DNA of 64,000 bases. Source: Apirhabdus apintestini (GTDB lineage Bacteria > Pseudomonadota > Gammaproteobacteria > Enterobacterales > Enterobacteriaceae). The first letter of the stretch is position 1; the number at the start of each line of letters is the position of its first letter. Under the pieces are notes generated by a model. That model was not told the DNA's origin, did no database searches, and saw only the letters and a program-made list of their open reading frames with translations. Location: NCBI GenBank assembly GCA_033977085.1, contig CP138906.1, positions 2,108,001-2,172,000 of the forward strand. The letters are read 5' to 3'. Below are positions 55,296-64,000 of the stretch, one piece after another. Made by a program: the position numbers and the translations under genes.

Positions 55296-57058
55296 ATGAG
55301 CCAAACGTTTATTCCTGGTAAAGACGCCGCCCTGGAAGCCTCTATTGAACGCTTCCAGCAACGAGCTCAACAATTTAGGTTTCCATATTGAAGAAGCTTC
55401 CTGGCTAAACCCTGTTCCAAACGTTTGGTCAGTGCATATTCGCGACAAAGAATGTGCGCTTTGTTTTACTAACGGGAAAGGTGCTACGCGCAAAGCGGCG
55501 CTGGCTTCTGCTCTTGGCGAATATTTCGAACGCCTGTCTACCAACTATTTCTTTGCCGATTTTTGGCTGGGTAAAGCACAGGCTGATGCGCCATTTGTAC
55601 ACTACCCTAACGAACGCTGGTTCCCTGTCCCTACTGACGACGCGCTGCCTGAAGGCATACTTGATGAACAGCTGCGCGAGTTTTACGACCCGGATGGCGA
55701 ACTCCGCGCCAGTATGTTAATCGATCTGCAAACCAGCAATGCGGCGCGGGGCGTGTGCGCTTTGCCGTTTACGCGTCAGTCAGACAATAAAACGATTTAT
55801 ATCCCGGTCAATATTATCGGTAACCTTTATGTTTCAAACGGCATGTCAGCAGGTAATACCCGTAATGAAGCACGCGTTCAGGGTTTATCTGAAGTGTTTG
55901 AGAGATACGTAAAGAATCGGATTATTGCTGAATGTATCAGCTTGCCGGAAATACCCTTATCAGTGCTACAACGTTATCCGGCCGTGGTCGAAGCCATTGA
56001 GAAACTTGAAACGGAAGGTTTCCCTATTTTCGCTTATGATGCTTCTCTTGGCGGCCAGTATCCTGTCATTTGTGTGGTGCTGTTTAACCCAGACAATGGC
56101 ACCTGCTTCGCCTCTTTTGGCGCGCACCCTGATTTTGGTGTCGCACTTGAACGCACCGTCACTGAATTATTGCAGGGAAGAAGTCTGAAGGATTTAGATG
56201 TGTTTACGCCACCGACGTTTGACGATGAAGAAGTGGCTGAACATACCAATCTGGAAACTCACTTTATTGACTCAAGCGGCTTGATTTCATGGGATCTGTT
56301 TAAACAAGACGCTGATTATTCGTTTGTAGACTGGAACTTTTCTGGTACGACTGAGGAAGAATTTGCCACGCTAATGGCTATTTTCGAAGACGAGACTCAA
56401 AGAAGTTTATATCGCTGATTACGAACATTTAGGGGTTTACGCCTGCCGGATTTTAGTGCCTGGTATGTCAGATATCTATCCGGCAGAAGATTTATGGTTG
56501 GCAAACAATAATATGGGCGGCCATTTACGCGAAACTATTTTTAACCTACCGGAAAGCGCCTGGGATAAAGCGGATTATCTGCAGCTTATCGAACAATTTG
56601 ATGATGAAAGCCTGGATGATTTTACTCGCGTGCGCGAGCTACTGGGCCTGGCTACCGGGAAAGATAACGGCTGGTCAACGCTGCGCATCGGGGAGCTCAA
56701 GGCTATGTTAGCGCTGGCCGGGGGCGACCTGGAACAAGCACTTATTTGGACCGAGTGGACCATGGAATTTAATGGTTCAGTGTTTTCTCCTGAACGCGCG
56801 CGCTATTATCGCTGCCTGCAAACACTCCTGCTTCTGGCCCAAGAGCCAGATAGAAAGCCCGAGCAATACTACTATGCTTTTGTGCGTATGTTTGGCAAGG
56901 AAGCGGTGGAAGCTGCAAGCGCCGCAATAAGTGGAGAAGCACCATTCTATGGCCTGGTCGCGGTTGACGACGAATTCACCGCTTTCCCGGCGCATCGTGC
57001 GCTACTGGGCGCATGGCAGAAACTACAGCGCGCCAAATCTGCCGCACAAGAAGCATAG
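55296..57058 (+). pseudogene. ycaO: YcaO, ATP-dependent cyclodehydratase-family protein (two one-base gains)
   Basis: E. coli YcaO supports RimO-dependent beta-methylthiolation of ribosomal protein S12. MSQTFIPGKDAALEASIERFQQ begins at ATG 55296. The ATP-binding YcaO core is visible (GKGATRKAALASALGEYFERL, MSAGNTRNEARVQGLSEVFERYVK), then a TPR-like C-terminal region (LGLATGKDNGWSTLRIGELKAMLALAGGDLEQALIW). Frame changes: near 55361-55368 (CGAGCTC, one base too many) and near 56397 (GAGACTCAAAG, one C too many before KEVYIADYEHLGVYA). 1763 bp is two more than 586 codons plus stop, the E. coli length. Confidence 0.93.
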
Positions 57059-57379
57059 AATCAGCACAAATACCCCCTTAGGGTTAGCTTCTTTTTTGAT
57101 ATATTTCGGGACAGCGCGTCCCGTTTTTAAATTAAAAATTAAAATCAACAATTGTCATAAATAAGTTAAATAATAGTAAATGCAATATTTTATATAAAAT
57201 TTAATTGTTGATTTTATTTATTTAAAAACCGCTATTGATTAACTTATTCGGAGGTAAAAACAATAATAATTCAACTTAATCAATAAACTTTAAAATTTAT
57301 TTTTTACATAAAAATCAATAAATTATTCTGGAGTAGGGTAAAAATCAAACTATTCCCAGGCCTATTAGCCAGGCGAGAT

Positions 57380-57421
57380 ATGATCTATATCAAATTCTCA
57401 TCTATAATGCTTTGTTAGTAT
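57380..57421 (+). promoter_or_regulatory. FNR-type site and -10 element of the focA-pflB promoter
   Basis: ATGATCTATATCAA (57380-57393) matches the FNR consensus TTGATnnnnATCAA at nine of ten defined positions. TAGTAT at 57416-57421 would be the -10 of a start near 57428, which puts the FNR site at -41.5, the class II activation position. A second possible -10, TATAAT, is at 57403-57408. The gap 57059-57379 is very AT-rich and probably holds further pfl promoters. Confidence 0.65.
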
Positions 57422-57454
57422 CTCGTCGCCGACTTAAATAAAGAGAGAGTTAGT

Positions 57455-58312
57455 GTGAAAGCTGACAACCCTTTTGATCTATTGCTCCCATCTGATATGG
57501 CGAAAGTCGCCGAAGAAGCGGGTGTCTATAAGGCAACAAAACATCCGATGACCACGTTTTATCTGGCCATTACGGCAGGCGTGTTTATCTCCATCGCATT
57601 CGTTTTTTATATTACCGCTACAACCGGTACTGCCGAGATGCCTTATGGTATCTCAAAACTTATCGGCGGTATCTGCTTCTCCCTTGGTTTAATTCTCTGC
57701 GTCATTTGCGGTGCGGATCTATTTACCTCCACCGTGCTGATTGTTGTCGCCAAAGCCAGCGGGCGTATTAGCTGGGGCCAACTGGCGAAAAACTGGCTGA
57801 ATGTCTATGTAGGTAACCTGCTGGGTGCACTGCTTTTCGTGCTGCTTATCTGGCTGTCCGGAGAATATATGGTGGATAACGGTCTCTGGGGGTTGAATGT
57901 TTTACAAACCGCCGATCACAAACTTCACCATACCTTTATTGAAGCCCTGAGCCTCGGTATCCTGGCGAATCTTATGGTTTGCCTCGCCGTCTGGATGAGC
58001 TATTCCGGGCACAGCTTAATGGATAAGGCGTTAATTATGGTGCTCCCTGTCGGCATGTTTGTCGCCAGCGGCTTTGAACACAGCATCGCAAATATGTTTA
58101 TGATCCCAATGGGGATTGTCGTACGCCACTTCGGCTCGCCAGAATTCTGGCACGCTATCGGCGCATCGCCGGAGCAATTTTCGCATCTGACCATTATGAA
58201 TTTCATCACCGATAATCTTATACCCGTTACAATAGGTAACATTATCGGCGGCGGTATTTTGGTTGGATTGACATACTGGATTATTTACCTGCGCCGCAGC
58301 GACAAGCACTAA
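57455..58312 (+). CDS. focA: Formate channel FocA
   Basis: Intact, 285 aa, GTG start with GAGAGAG upstream. Pentameric inner-membrane formate/nitrite transporter family channel with six helices. The central-pore His is in GFEHSIANMF, the omega loop region GADLFTSTVL and the slit residues around LVCLAVWMSYSG are conserved. It exports or imports formate in mixed-acid fermentation. 56 bp upstream of pflB in the standard focA-pflB operon. Confidence 0.96.
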   Translation: MKADNPFDLLLPSDMAKVAEEAGVYKATKHPMTTFYLAITAGVFISIAFVFYITATTGTAEMPYGISKLIGGICFSLGLILCVICGADLFTSTVLIVVAKASGRISWGQLAKNWLNVYVGNLLGALLFVLLIWLSGEYMVDNGLWGLNVLQTADHKLHHTFIEALSLGILANLMVCLAVWMSYSGHSLMDKALIMVLPVGMFVASGFEHSIANMFMIPMGIVVRHFGSPEFWHAIGASPEQFSHLTIMNFITDNLIPVTIGNIIGGGILVGLTYWIIYLRRSDKH

Positions 58313-58368
58313 TATTGTTGCCTAAGGCGCAGTAAATCGGAACTTCCACATTAGAAGGTAGGTGTTAC

Positions 58369-60651
58369 ATGTCCGAGCTTAATGAAAAATTAACCGCAGC
58401 CTGGGAAGGGTTTGCTAAAGGCGAATGGCAGGGTGAAGTCAACGTTCGCGACTTTATCCAGAAAAACTATAGCCCATATGAAGGCGATGAAACCTTCCTG
58501 GCCGGTGCGACCGACGCGACGAGCCGCCTGTGGGATAACGTAATGGAAGGCATCAAAATTGAAAACCGCACGCACGCGCCGGTTGATTTTGATACTTCTG
58601 TTCCTGCTACCATTACTTCACACGATGCCGGCTATATCATTAAAGACCTCGAAAAAGTCGTAGGTCTGCAGACGGAAGCACCGCTTAAGCGTGCTCTGAT
58701 CCCGTTTGGCGGCATCAAAATGATCGTAAACTCATGTAAAGCTTACGATCGTGAAATCGATCCAGAAACGCTGAAAATTTTCACCGAATATCGTAAGACG
58801 CATAATCAGGGCGTATTTGATGTTTATACCCCGGATATCCTGCGCTGCCGTAAATCAGGTGTACTGACCGGCCTGCCGGATGCCTATGGCCGTGGTCGTA
58901 TCATCGGTGACTATCGTCGCGTAGCGCTGTACGGTATCGATTACCTGATGAAAGATAAATTCGCTCAGTTCACCTCTCTGCAGTCAAAACTGGAAAATGG
59001 TGAAGATTTAGAAGCGACTATCCGTCTGCGTGAGGAAATTGCTGAACAGCATCGCGCACTGGGTCAGATTAAAGAAATGGCGGCTAAATATGGCTGTGAT
59101 ATCTCTGGCCCGGCAACTAACGCTCAGGAAGCAGTACAGTGGACCTATTTCGGTTACCTGGCCGCAGTTAAATCTCAAAACGGCGCCGCCATGTCCTTCG
59201 GTCGTGTTTCCAGCTTCCTGGATATCTACATCGAACGCGATCTGAAAGCCGGTAAAATCACTGAACAAGACGCTCAGGAACTGATCGACCACCTGGTGAT
59301 GAAGCTGCGTATGGTTCGCTTCCTGCGTACTCCTGAATATGACGAACTGTTCTCCGGCGACCCAATTTGGGCTACAGAGTCTATCGGCGGTATGGGTTTA
59401 GATGGCCGTACTCTGGTTACCAAGAGCAGCTTCCGTTTCCTGAACACCCTGTACACCATGGGGCCGTCTCCGGAACCTAATATGACCATTCTGTGGTCAG
59501 AAAAACTGCCGTTGAACTTCAAGAAATTCGCTGCGAAAGTGTCTATTGATACCTCATCTGTACAGTATGAGAACGATGACCTGATGCGTCCGGATTTCAA
59601 CAACGACGACTATGCTATCGCCTGCTGCGTAAGCCCAATGATAGTTGGTAAGCAGATGCAGTTCTTCGGCGCACGCGCCAACCTGGCGAAAACCATGCTG
59701 TATGCAATCAATGGCGGCGTGGACGAAAAACTGAAAATGCAGGTCGGCCCGAAAGAAGCACCTATCACAGACGACGTGCTGAACTTTGATACCGTAATGG
59801 CTCGTATGGATCATTTCATGGACTGGCTGGCTAAGCAGTATGTCACCGCCCTGAATATCATTCACTACATGCATGACAAGTACAGCTATGAAGCTTCTCT
59901 GATGGCGCTGCACGATCGCGATGTCATCCGTACTATGGCTTGCGGTATTGCTGGTCTGTCCGTTGCGGCTGACTCTCTGTCCGCAATTAAATATGCAAAA
60001 GTGAAACCTGTTCGTGACGAAAACGGTCTGGCCGTAGACTTCGAAATCGAAGGCGAATACCCGCAGTTTGGTAACAACGACCCGCGCGTTGACGATTTAG
60101 CCGTTGATCTGGTTGAACGCTTCATGAAGAAAATTCAGAAGCTGCATACTTATCGCAACGCAATTCCAACGCAGTCAGTGCTAACCATCACCTCTAACGT
60201 CGTTTATGGTAAGAAAACGGGTAACACTCCGGATGGCCGCCGCGCAGGCGCTCCGTTCGGCCCCGGCGCTAACCCGATGCACGGCCGCGATCAGAAAGGC
60301 GCAGTGGCTTCTCTGACCTCTGTTGCAAAACTGCCGTTCGCCTATGCGAAGGATGGTATCTCCTATACCTTCTCTATCGTGCCGAACGCGCTGGGTAAAG
60401 ACGACGAAGTTCGTAAGACTAACCTTGCCGGCCTGATGGATGGGTACTTCCACCACGAAGCCAGCATTGAAGGTGGCCAGCACCTGAACGTCAACGTGAT
60501 GAACCGCGAAATGCTGCTTGACGCGATGGATAACCCGGAAAAATATCCGCAGTTGACTATCCGTGTATCTGGTTACGCAGTGCGTTTCAACTCACTGACG
60601 AAAGAACAGCAGCAAGACGTTATCACTCGTACATTCACGCAAACCATGTAA
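58369..60651 (+). CDS. pflB: Pyruvate formate-lyase PflB
   Basis: Intact, 760 aa. Glycyl-radical enzyme: pyruvate plus CoA to acetyl-CoA plus formate under anoxia. The thiyl pair is in AIACCVSP (about residues 419-420) and the glycyl radical site in RVSGYAVRF near the C-terminus. Good Shine-Dalgarno AGGTAGG before ATG. Codon choice is that of a highly expressed gene. Activated by PflA encoded 196 bp downstream. Confidence 0.98.
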   Translation: MSELNEKLTAAWEGFAKGEWQGEVNVRDFIQKNYSPYEGDETFLAGATDATSRLWDNVMEGIKIENRTHAPVDFDTSVPATITSHDAGYIIKDLEKVVGLQTEAPLKRALIPFGGIKMIVNSCKAYDREIDPETLKIFTEYRKTHNQGVFDVYTPDILRCRKSGVLTGLPDAYGRGRIIGDYRRVALYGIDYLMKDKFAQFTSLQSKLENGEDLEATIRLREEIAEQHRALGQIKEMAAKYGCDISGPATNAQEAVQWTYFGYLAAVKSQNGAAMSFGRVSSFLDIYIERDLKAGKITEQDAQELIDHLVMKLRMVRFLRTPEYDELFSGDPIWATESIGGMGLDGRTLVTKSSFRFLNTLYTMGPSPEPNMTILWSEKLPLNFKKFAAKVSIDTSSVQYENDDLMRPDFNNDDYAIACCVSPMIVGKQMQFFGARANLAKTMLYAINGGVDEKLKMQVGPKEAPITDDVLNFDTVMARMDHFMDWLAKQYVTALNIIHYMHDKYSYEASLMALHDRDVIRTMACGIAGLSVAADSLSAIKYAKVKPVRDENGLAVDFEIEGEYPQFGNNDPRVDDLAVDLVERFMKKIQKLHTYRNAIPTQSVLTITSNVVYGKKTGNTPDGRRAGAPFGPGANPMHGRDQKGAVASLTSVAKLPFAYAKDGISYTFSIVPNALGKDDEVRKTNLAGLMDGYFHHEASIEGGQHLNVNVMNREMLLDAMDNPEKYPQLTIRVSGYAVRFNSLTKEQQQDVITRTFTQTM

Positions 60652-60680
60652 TTCACGATTTGCCTGAAAAAGCGTAGAAT

Positions 60681-60708
60681 AAAGGCTCCACTTCGGTGGA
60701 GCCTTTTT
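60681..60708 (+). terminator. pflB terminator
   Basis: AAAGGCTCCAC, tetraloop TTCG, GTGGAGCCTTT then TTA: 11-bp stem, 29 bp past the stop. Confidence 0.93.
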
Positions 60709-60847
60709 ACCAATTGTTCTCCTGTACAAGCCTGCTTTGTCAGTTATCTTTTTATTAAGGCAACTGCTAAAACAGACTATCCGACACGGCCGCTGAGCCA
60801 GTGCGCAAACAAGCTCGAAATGGGCAATATCTGGAGATAACACCGCA

Positions 60848-61588
60848 ATGTCAGTCACTGGTCGTATTCACTCCTTTGAGTCTTGTGGCACCGTAGACGG
60901 GCCTGGTATTCGCTTTATTACCTTCTTTCAGGGCTGCCTGATGCGCTGCCTGTACTGCCATAACCGGGATACATGGGATACCCATACCGGTAAAGAAGTA
61001 ACGGTTGATGAACTAATGGCAGAAGCCGTGACTTACCGTCATTTCATGAATGCTTCCGGCGGCGGTGTAACGGCTTCTGGCGGCGAAGCGATTTTGCAGG
61101 CAGAGTTTGTCCGTGACTGGTTTCGCGCTTGTAAACAGGAAGGTATTCATACCTGCCTTGATACCAATGGCTTTGTGCGTCGTTACGATCCGGTTATTGA
61201 TGAGCTACTGGAAGTTACCGATCTGGTTATGCTTGATCTAAAACAAATGAACGATGAAATACACCAATTGCTGGTAGGCGTATCTAATCAGCGCACGCTG
61301 GAATTCGCGCGCTATCTCGCTCAAAAAGGTATTAATACCTGGATTCGCTATGTCGTAGTGCCGGGATGGTCGGACGACGACGACTCCGCGCACCGGTTAG
61401 GTGAATTTACCCGTGATATGGGCAATGTAGAAAAAATTGAACTGCTGCCCTATCACGAGCTGGGGAAACATAAATGGGTGGCAATGGGTGAAGAGTATAA
61501 ATTGGACGGCGTAAAGCCGCCGAAAAAAGAGACTATGGAGCGAGTAAAATCCATCCTTGAGCAATATGGTCATAAAGTCATGTACTGA
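60848..61588 (+). CDS. pflA: Pyruvate formate-lyase-activating enzyme PflA
   Basis: Intact, 246 aa. Radical SAM enzyme that generates the glycyl radical on PflB. The 4Fe-4S motif is CLMRCLYCHNRD (C-x3-C-x2-C, about residues 30-37), followed by the SAM-binding GGVTASGGEA and the DTNGF strand. MSVTGRIHSFESCGTVDGPGIRF is the typical start. Separate promoter likely, since a strong terminator lies between it and pflB. Confidence 0.97.
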   Translation: MSVTGRIHSFESCGTVDGPGIRFITFFQGCLMRCLYCHNRDTWDTHTGKEVTVDELMAEAVTYRHFMNASGGGVTASGGEAILQAEFVRDWFRACKQEGIHTCLDTNGFVRRYDPVIDELLEVTDLVMLDLKQMNDEIHQLLVGVSNQRTLEFARYLAQKGINTWIRYVVVPGWSDDDDSAHRLGEFTRDMGNVEKIELLPYHELGKHKWVAMGEEYKLDGVKPPKKETMERVKSILEQYGHKVMY

Positions 61589-61670
61589 TCGTAATGCGCA
61601 ATCCCACCGAGAATCCGCCTCCATTATTTATTAGCCGGAGTGAGGTGGCCTAAGTGTTCATCGCTATATC

Positions 61671-61790
61671 TTAAGCCGCCCCACCCATCTCCTCGTCAAA
61701 CGGCATCAGCAACCCGGTTCTCGCCATCAGGCGAATGTGTTTATAGCAGCCGGACATCTGAATAACATCAGCAAAAAGAAAGTATGGCAT
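61671..61790 (-). CDS. Unrecognised short reading frame, possible gene remnant
   Basis: 39 codons from ATG 61790: MPYFLFADVIQMSGCYKHI then LMARTGLLMPFDEEMGG to TAA. The frame is open 11 more codons upstream (KATPSFEDALA) to a stop at about 61823. The residue pattern is protein-like with a helical segment and an acidic end, and it reminds me of small phage tail or capsid accessory proteins, but I cannot name it. It lies between pflA and the IS, where E. coli has ycaK/N/M. Confidence 0.35.
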   Translation of the reverse strand: MPYFLFADVIQMSGCYKHIRLMARTGLLMPFDEEMGGAA

Positions 61791-61924
61791 TGCCAAAGCA
61801 TCCTCAAAAGAAGGTGTGGCCTTTTAGGTCATGAGCTTACAGAAAAAGAGAAGGTGCAACAAACCCTGCGCCGTTAATTGAGCCTGAACGCCTCAATTAG
61901 ATTTTTCGGATTAATAAACAAAAA

Positions 61925-61944
61925 CGCGGCCGGTAATAACCGAC
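61925..61944 (-). terminator. ycaD terminator, split by the IS copy C
   Basis: Joining 61925-61944 to 63904 onward (one CCGAC duplication removed) gives, on the minus strand, GCGGTCGGT, loop TATT, ACCGGCCGC (one mismatch) and GTTTTTGTTT. The IS lies inside the upstream arm of this hairpin. Confidence 0.75.
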
Positions 61945-62030
61945 TGTTACCAACGGTGCAAAACTGATCCACCCCAGCGGTTGAAAACTGATCCAGGGGT
62001 TAATCTGCTCCTCTGAATACAGGGGAGCTT

Positions 62031-63048
<1,018 letters not shown>

Positions 63049-63052
<4 letters not shown>

Positions 63053-63830
63053 TGGTCGAACTACAACATCAACGGCTGATGGTGCTTGCTGAACAGCCCA
63101 GCTGGACAGCCTTATCGGCGCGGCGCCGGCACTGTCGCAACAGGCAGTGGATCAGGAATGGAGCTATATGGACTTCCTGGAGCACCTGCTACATGAGGAG
63201 AAACTGGCCCGGCATCAGCGTAAACAGGCGATGTACACGCGGATGGCAGCCTTCCCGGCGGTGAAGACGTTCGAGGAATACGACTTCACCTTCGCCACCG
63301 GCGCACCTCAGAAGCAAATCCAGTCGCTGCGTTCCCTGAGCTTCATCGAACGTAACGAAAACATCGTGTTGCTGGGCCCCTCGGGCGTGGGGAAAACACA
63401 TCTGGCGATAGCCATGGGCTACGAGGCAGTACGGGCGGGCATCAAGGTTCGCTTCACAACAGCAGCGGACCTGCTGTTACAGCTGTCGACTTCCCAGCGT
63501 CAGGGGCGTTACAAAACGACACTCAATCGCGGTGTCATGGCCCCCAAACTGCTCATCATCGACGAAATAGGCTATCTGCCGTTCAGCCAGGAAGAGGCAA
63601 AGCTGTTCTTCCAGGTCATTGCCAAACGTTACGAAAAGAGCGCGATGATCCTGACCTCTAACCTGCCGTTCGGGCAGTGGGACCAGACGTTCGCGGGTGA
63701 TGCAGCCCTGACATCGGCAATGCTGGACCGGATCTTACATCACTCACACGTAGTCCAGATAAAAGGAGAGAGCTATCGACTGAAGCAGAAACGAAAGGCC
63801 GGGGTTATAGCGGAAGCTAATCCTGAGTAA
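63049..63830 (+). pseudogene. istB: IstB, copy C (N-terminal frameshift)
   Basis: Identical layout to copy A: ATGATG start overlapping the istA stop, one base missing after LMVLAEQ, then 227 aa in frame from GTG 63147 including GPSGVGKTHLA and LLIIDEIGYLP. Confidence 0.9.
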
Positions 63831-63931
63831 GCAAGGTGGATCAATATTAGACCGTTGGTGGTGACGGTAAGTGGATCACTTTTTACCCGTTGTTGACACC
63901 GACCGCATTGGAAAGTCCACCAGCGTGTATA

Positions 63932-64000
63932 TCAGGCATGCGCCACTGGGGTTGGATGCTGTCCCGCTTTGCGCAGTAGCATCATGAGGTATACAAAAGA
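63932..64000 (-). CDS. ycaD: YcaD, MFS transporter (last 22 codons, partial)
   Basis: On the minus strand YLMMLLRKAGQHPTPVAHA-TGA matches the C-terminal end of E. coli YcaD (…YLLMLLRNAG…PVAHV). The remainder lies beyond the window. It fits the E. coli order, where ycaD is on the far side of pflA. Confidence 0.85.
   Translation of the reverse strand, partial: SFVYLMMLLRKAGQHPTPVAHA

Overview
The window is a chromosomal backbone segment of an Enterobacterales bacterium. It is the E. coli 20-22 minute region in inverted orientation and nearly complete gene order: matP, lonH(ycbZ), fabA, rmf, pqiCBA, uup, rlmKL, ycbX, zapC, pyrD, pepN, pncB, asnS, ompF, aspC, gloC, ycbK, ldtD, mukBEF, cmoM, elyC, ycbJ, kdsB, ycaR, ycaQ, lpxK, msbA, comEC, ihfB, rpsA, cmk, aroA, serC, ycaO, focA, pflB, pflA, ycaD. 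Several E. coli genes are absent from the expected gaps (ssuEADCB, ycaL, ycaP, ycaK/M/N). Moderate GC, many broken genes and three nearly identical IS copies would suit an insect-associated, recently host-restricted enterobacterium (Sodalis- or Symbiopectobacterium-like). That placement is an inference; the sequence alone does not fix the genus.

Layout. 1-17 kb: Ter macrodomain factor, fatty acid, ribosome hibernation, envelope (Pqi), rRNA methylation, cell division, pyrimidine and peptidase genes. 17-25 kb: pncB, asnS, then ompF with its OmpR/MicF-type leader, split by an IS21-family element exactly in the signal peptide; aspC follows. 26-39 kb: gloC, ycbK, ldtD (peptidoglycan), the mukFEB condensin operon with cmoM, then elyC and ycbJ. 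39-48.6 kb: kdsB-ycaR-ycaQ and lpxK-msbA-comEC (LPS synthesis/export; comEC split by a second IS). 49-57 kb: ihfB-rpsA-cmk, aroA-serC, ycaO. 57-61.6 kb: the focA-pflB-pflA anaerobic formate module, intact. The end holds a third IS inserted in the terminator of ycaD, whose last codons close the window.

Two things dominate. First, about 27 of the 39 host genes are broken by single-base indels. Nearly all are one-base losses in homopolymers, and gene lengths differ from family length by exactly the number of lost bases. This includes essential genes (fabA, asnS, lpxK, kdsB, mukBEF), so many 'pseudogenes' here may be read artefacts rather than decay. The rarer one-base gains cluster at AGCT. Second, a ~180-nt structured intergenic element occurs twice in inverted orientation, immediately behind the terminators of ompF and ihfB. 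The copies differ by changes that preserve hairpins, which points to an RNA or a mobile structured repeat that I do not recognise. The IS elements match the organisation and proteins of IS100 (IS21 family, ~1.95 kb); each has target duplications of 5-6 bp.
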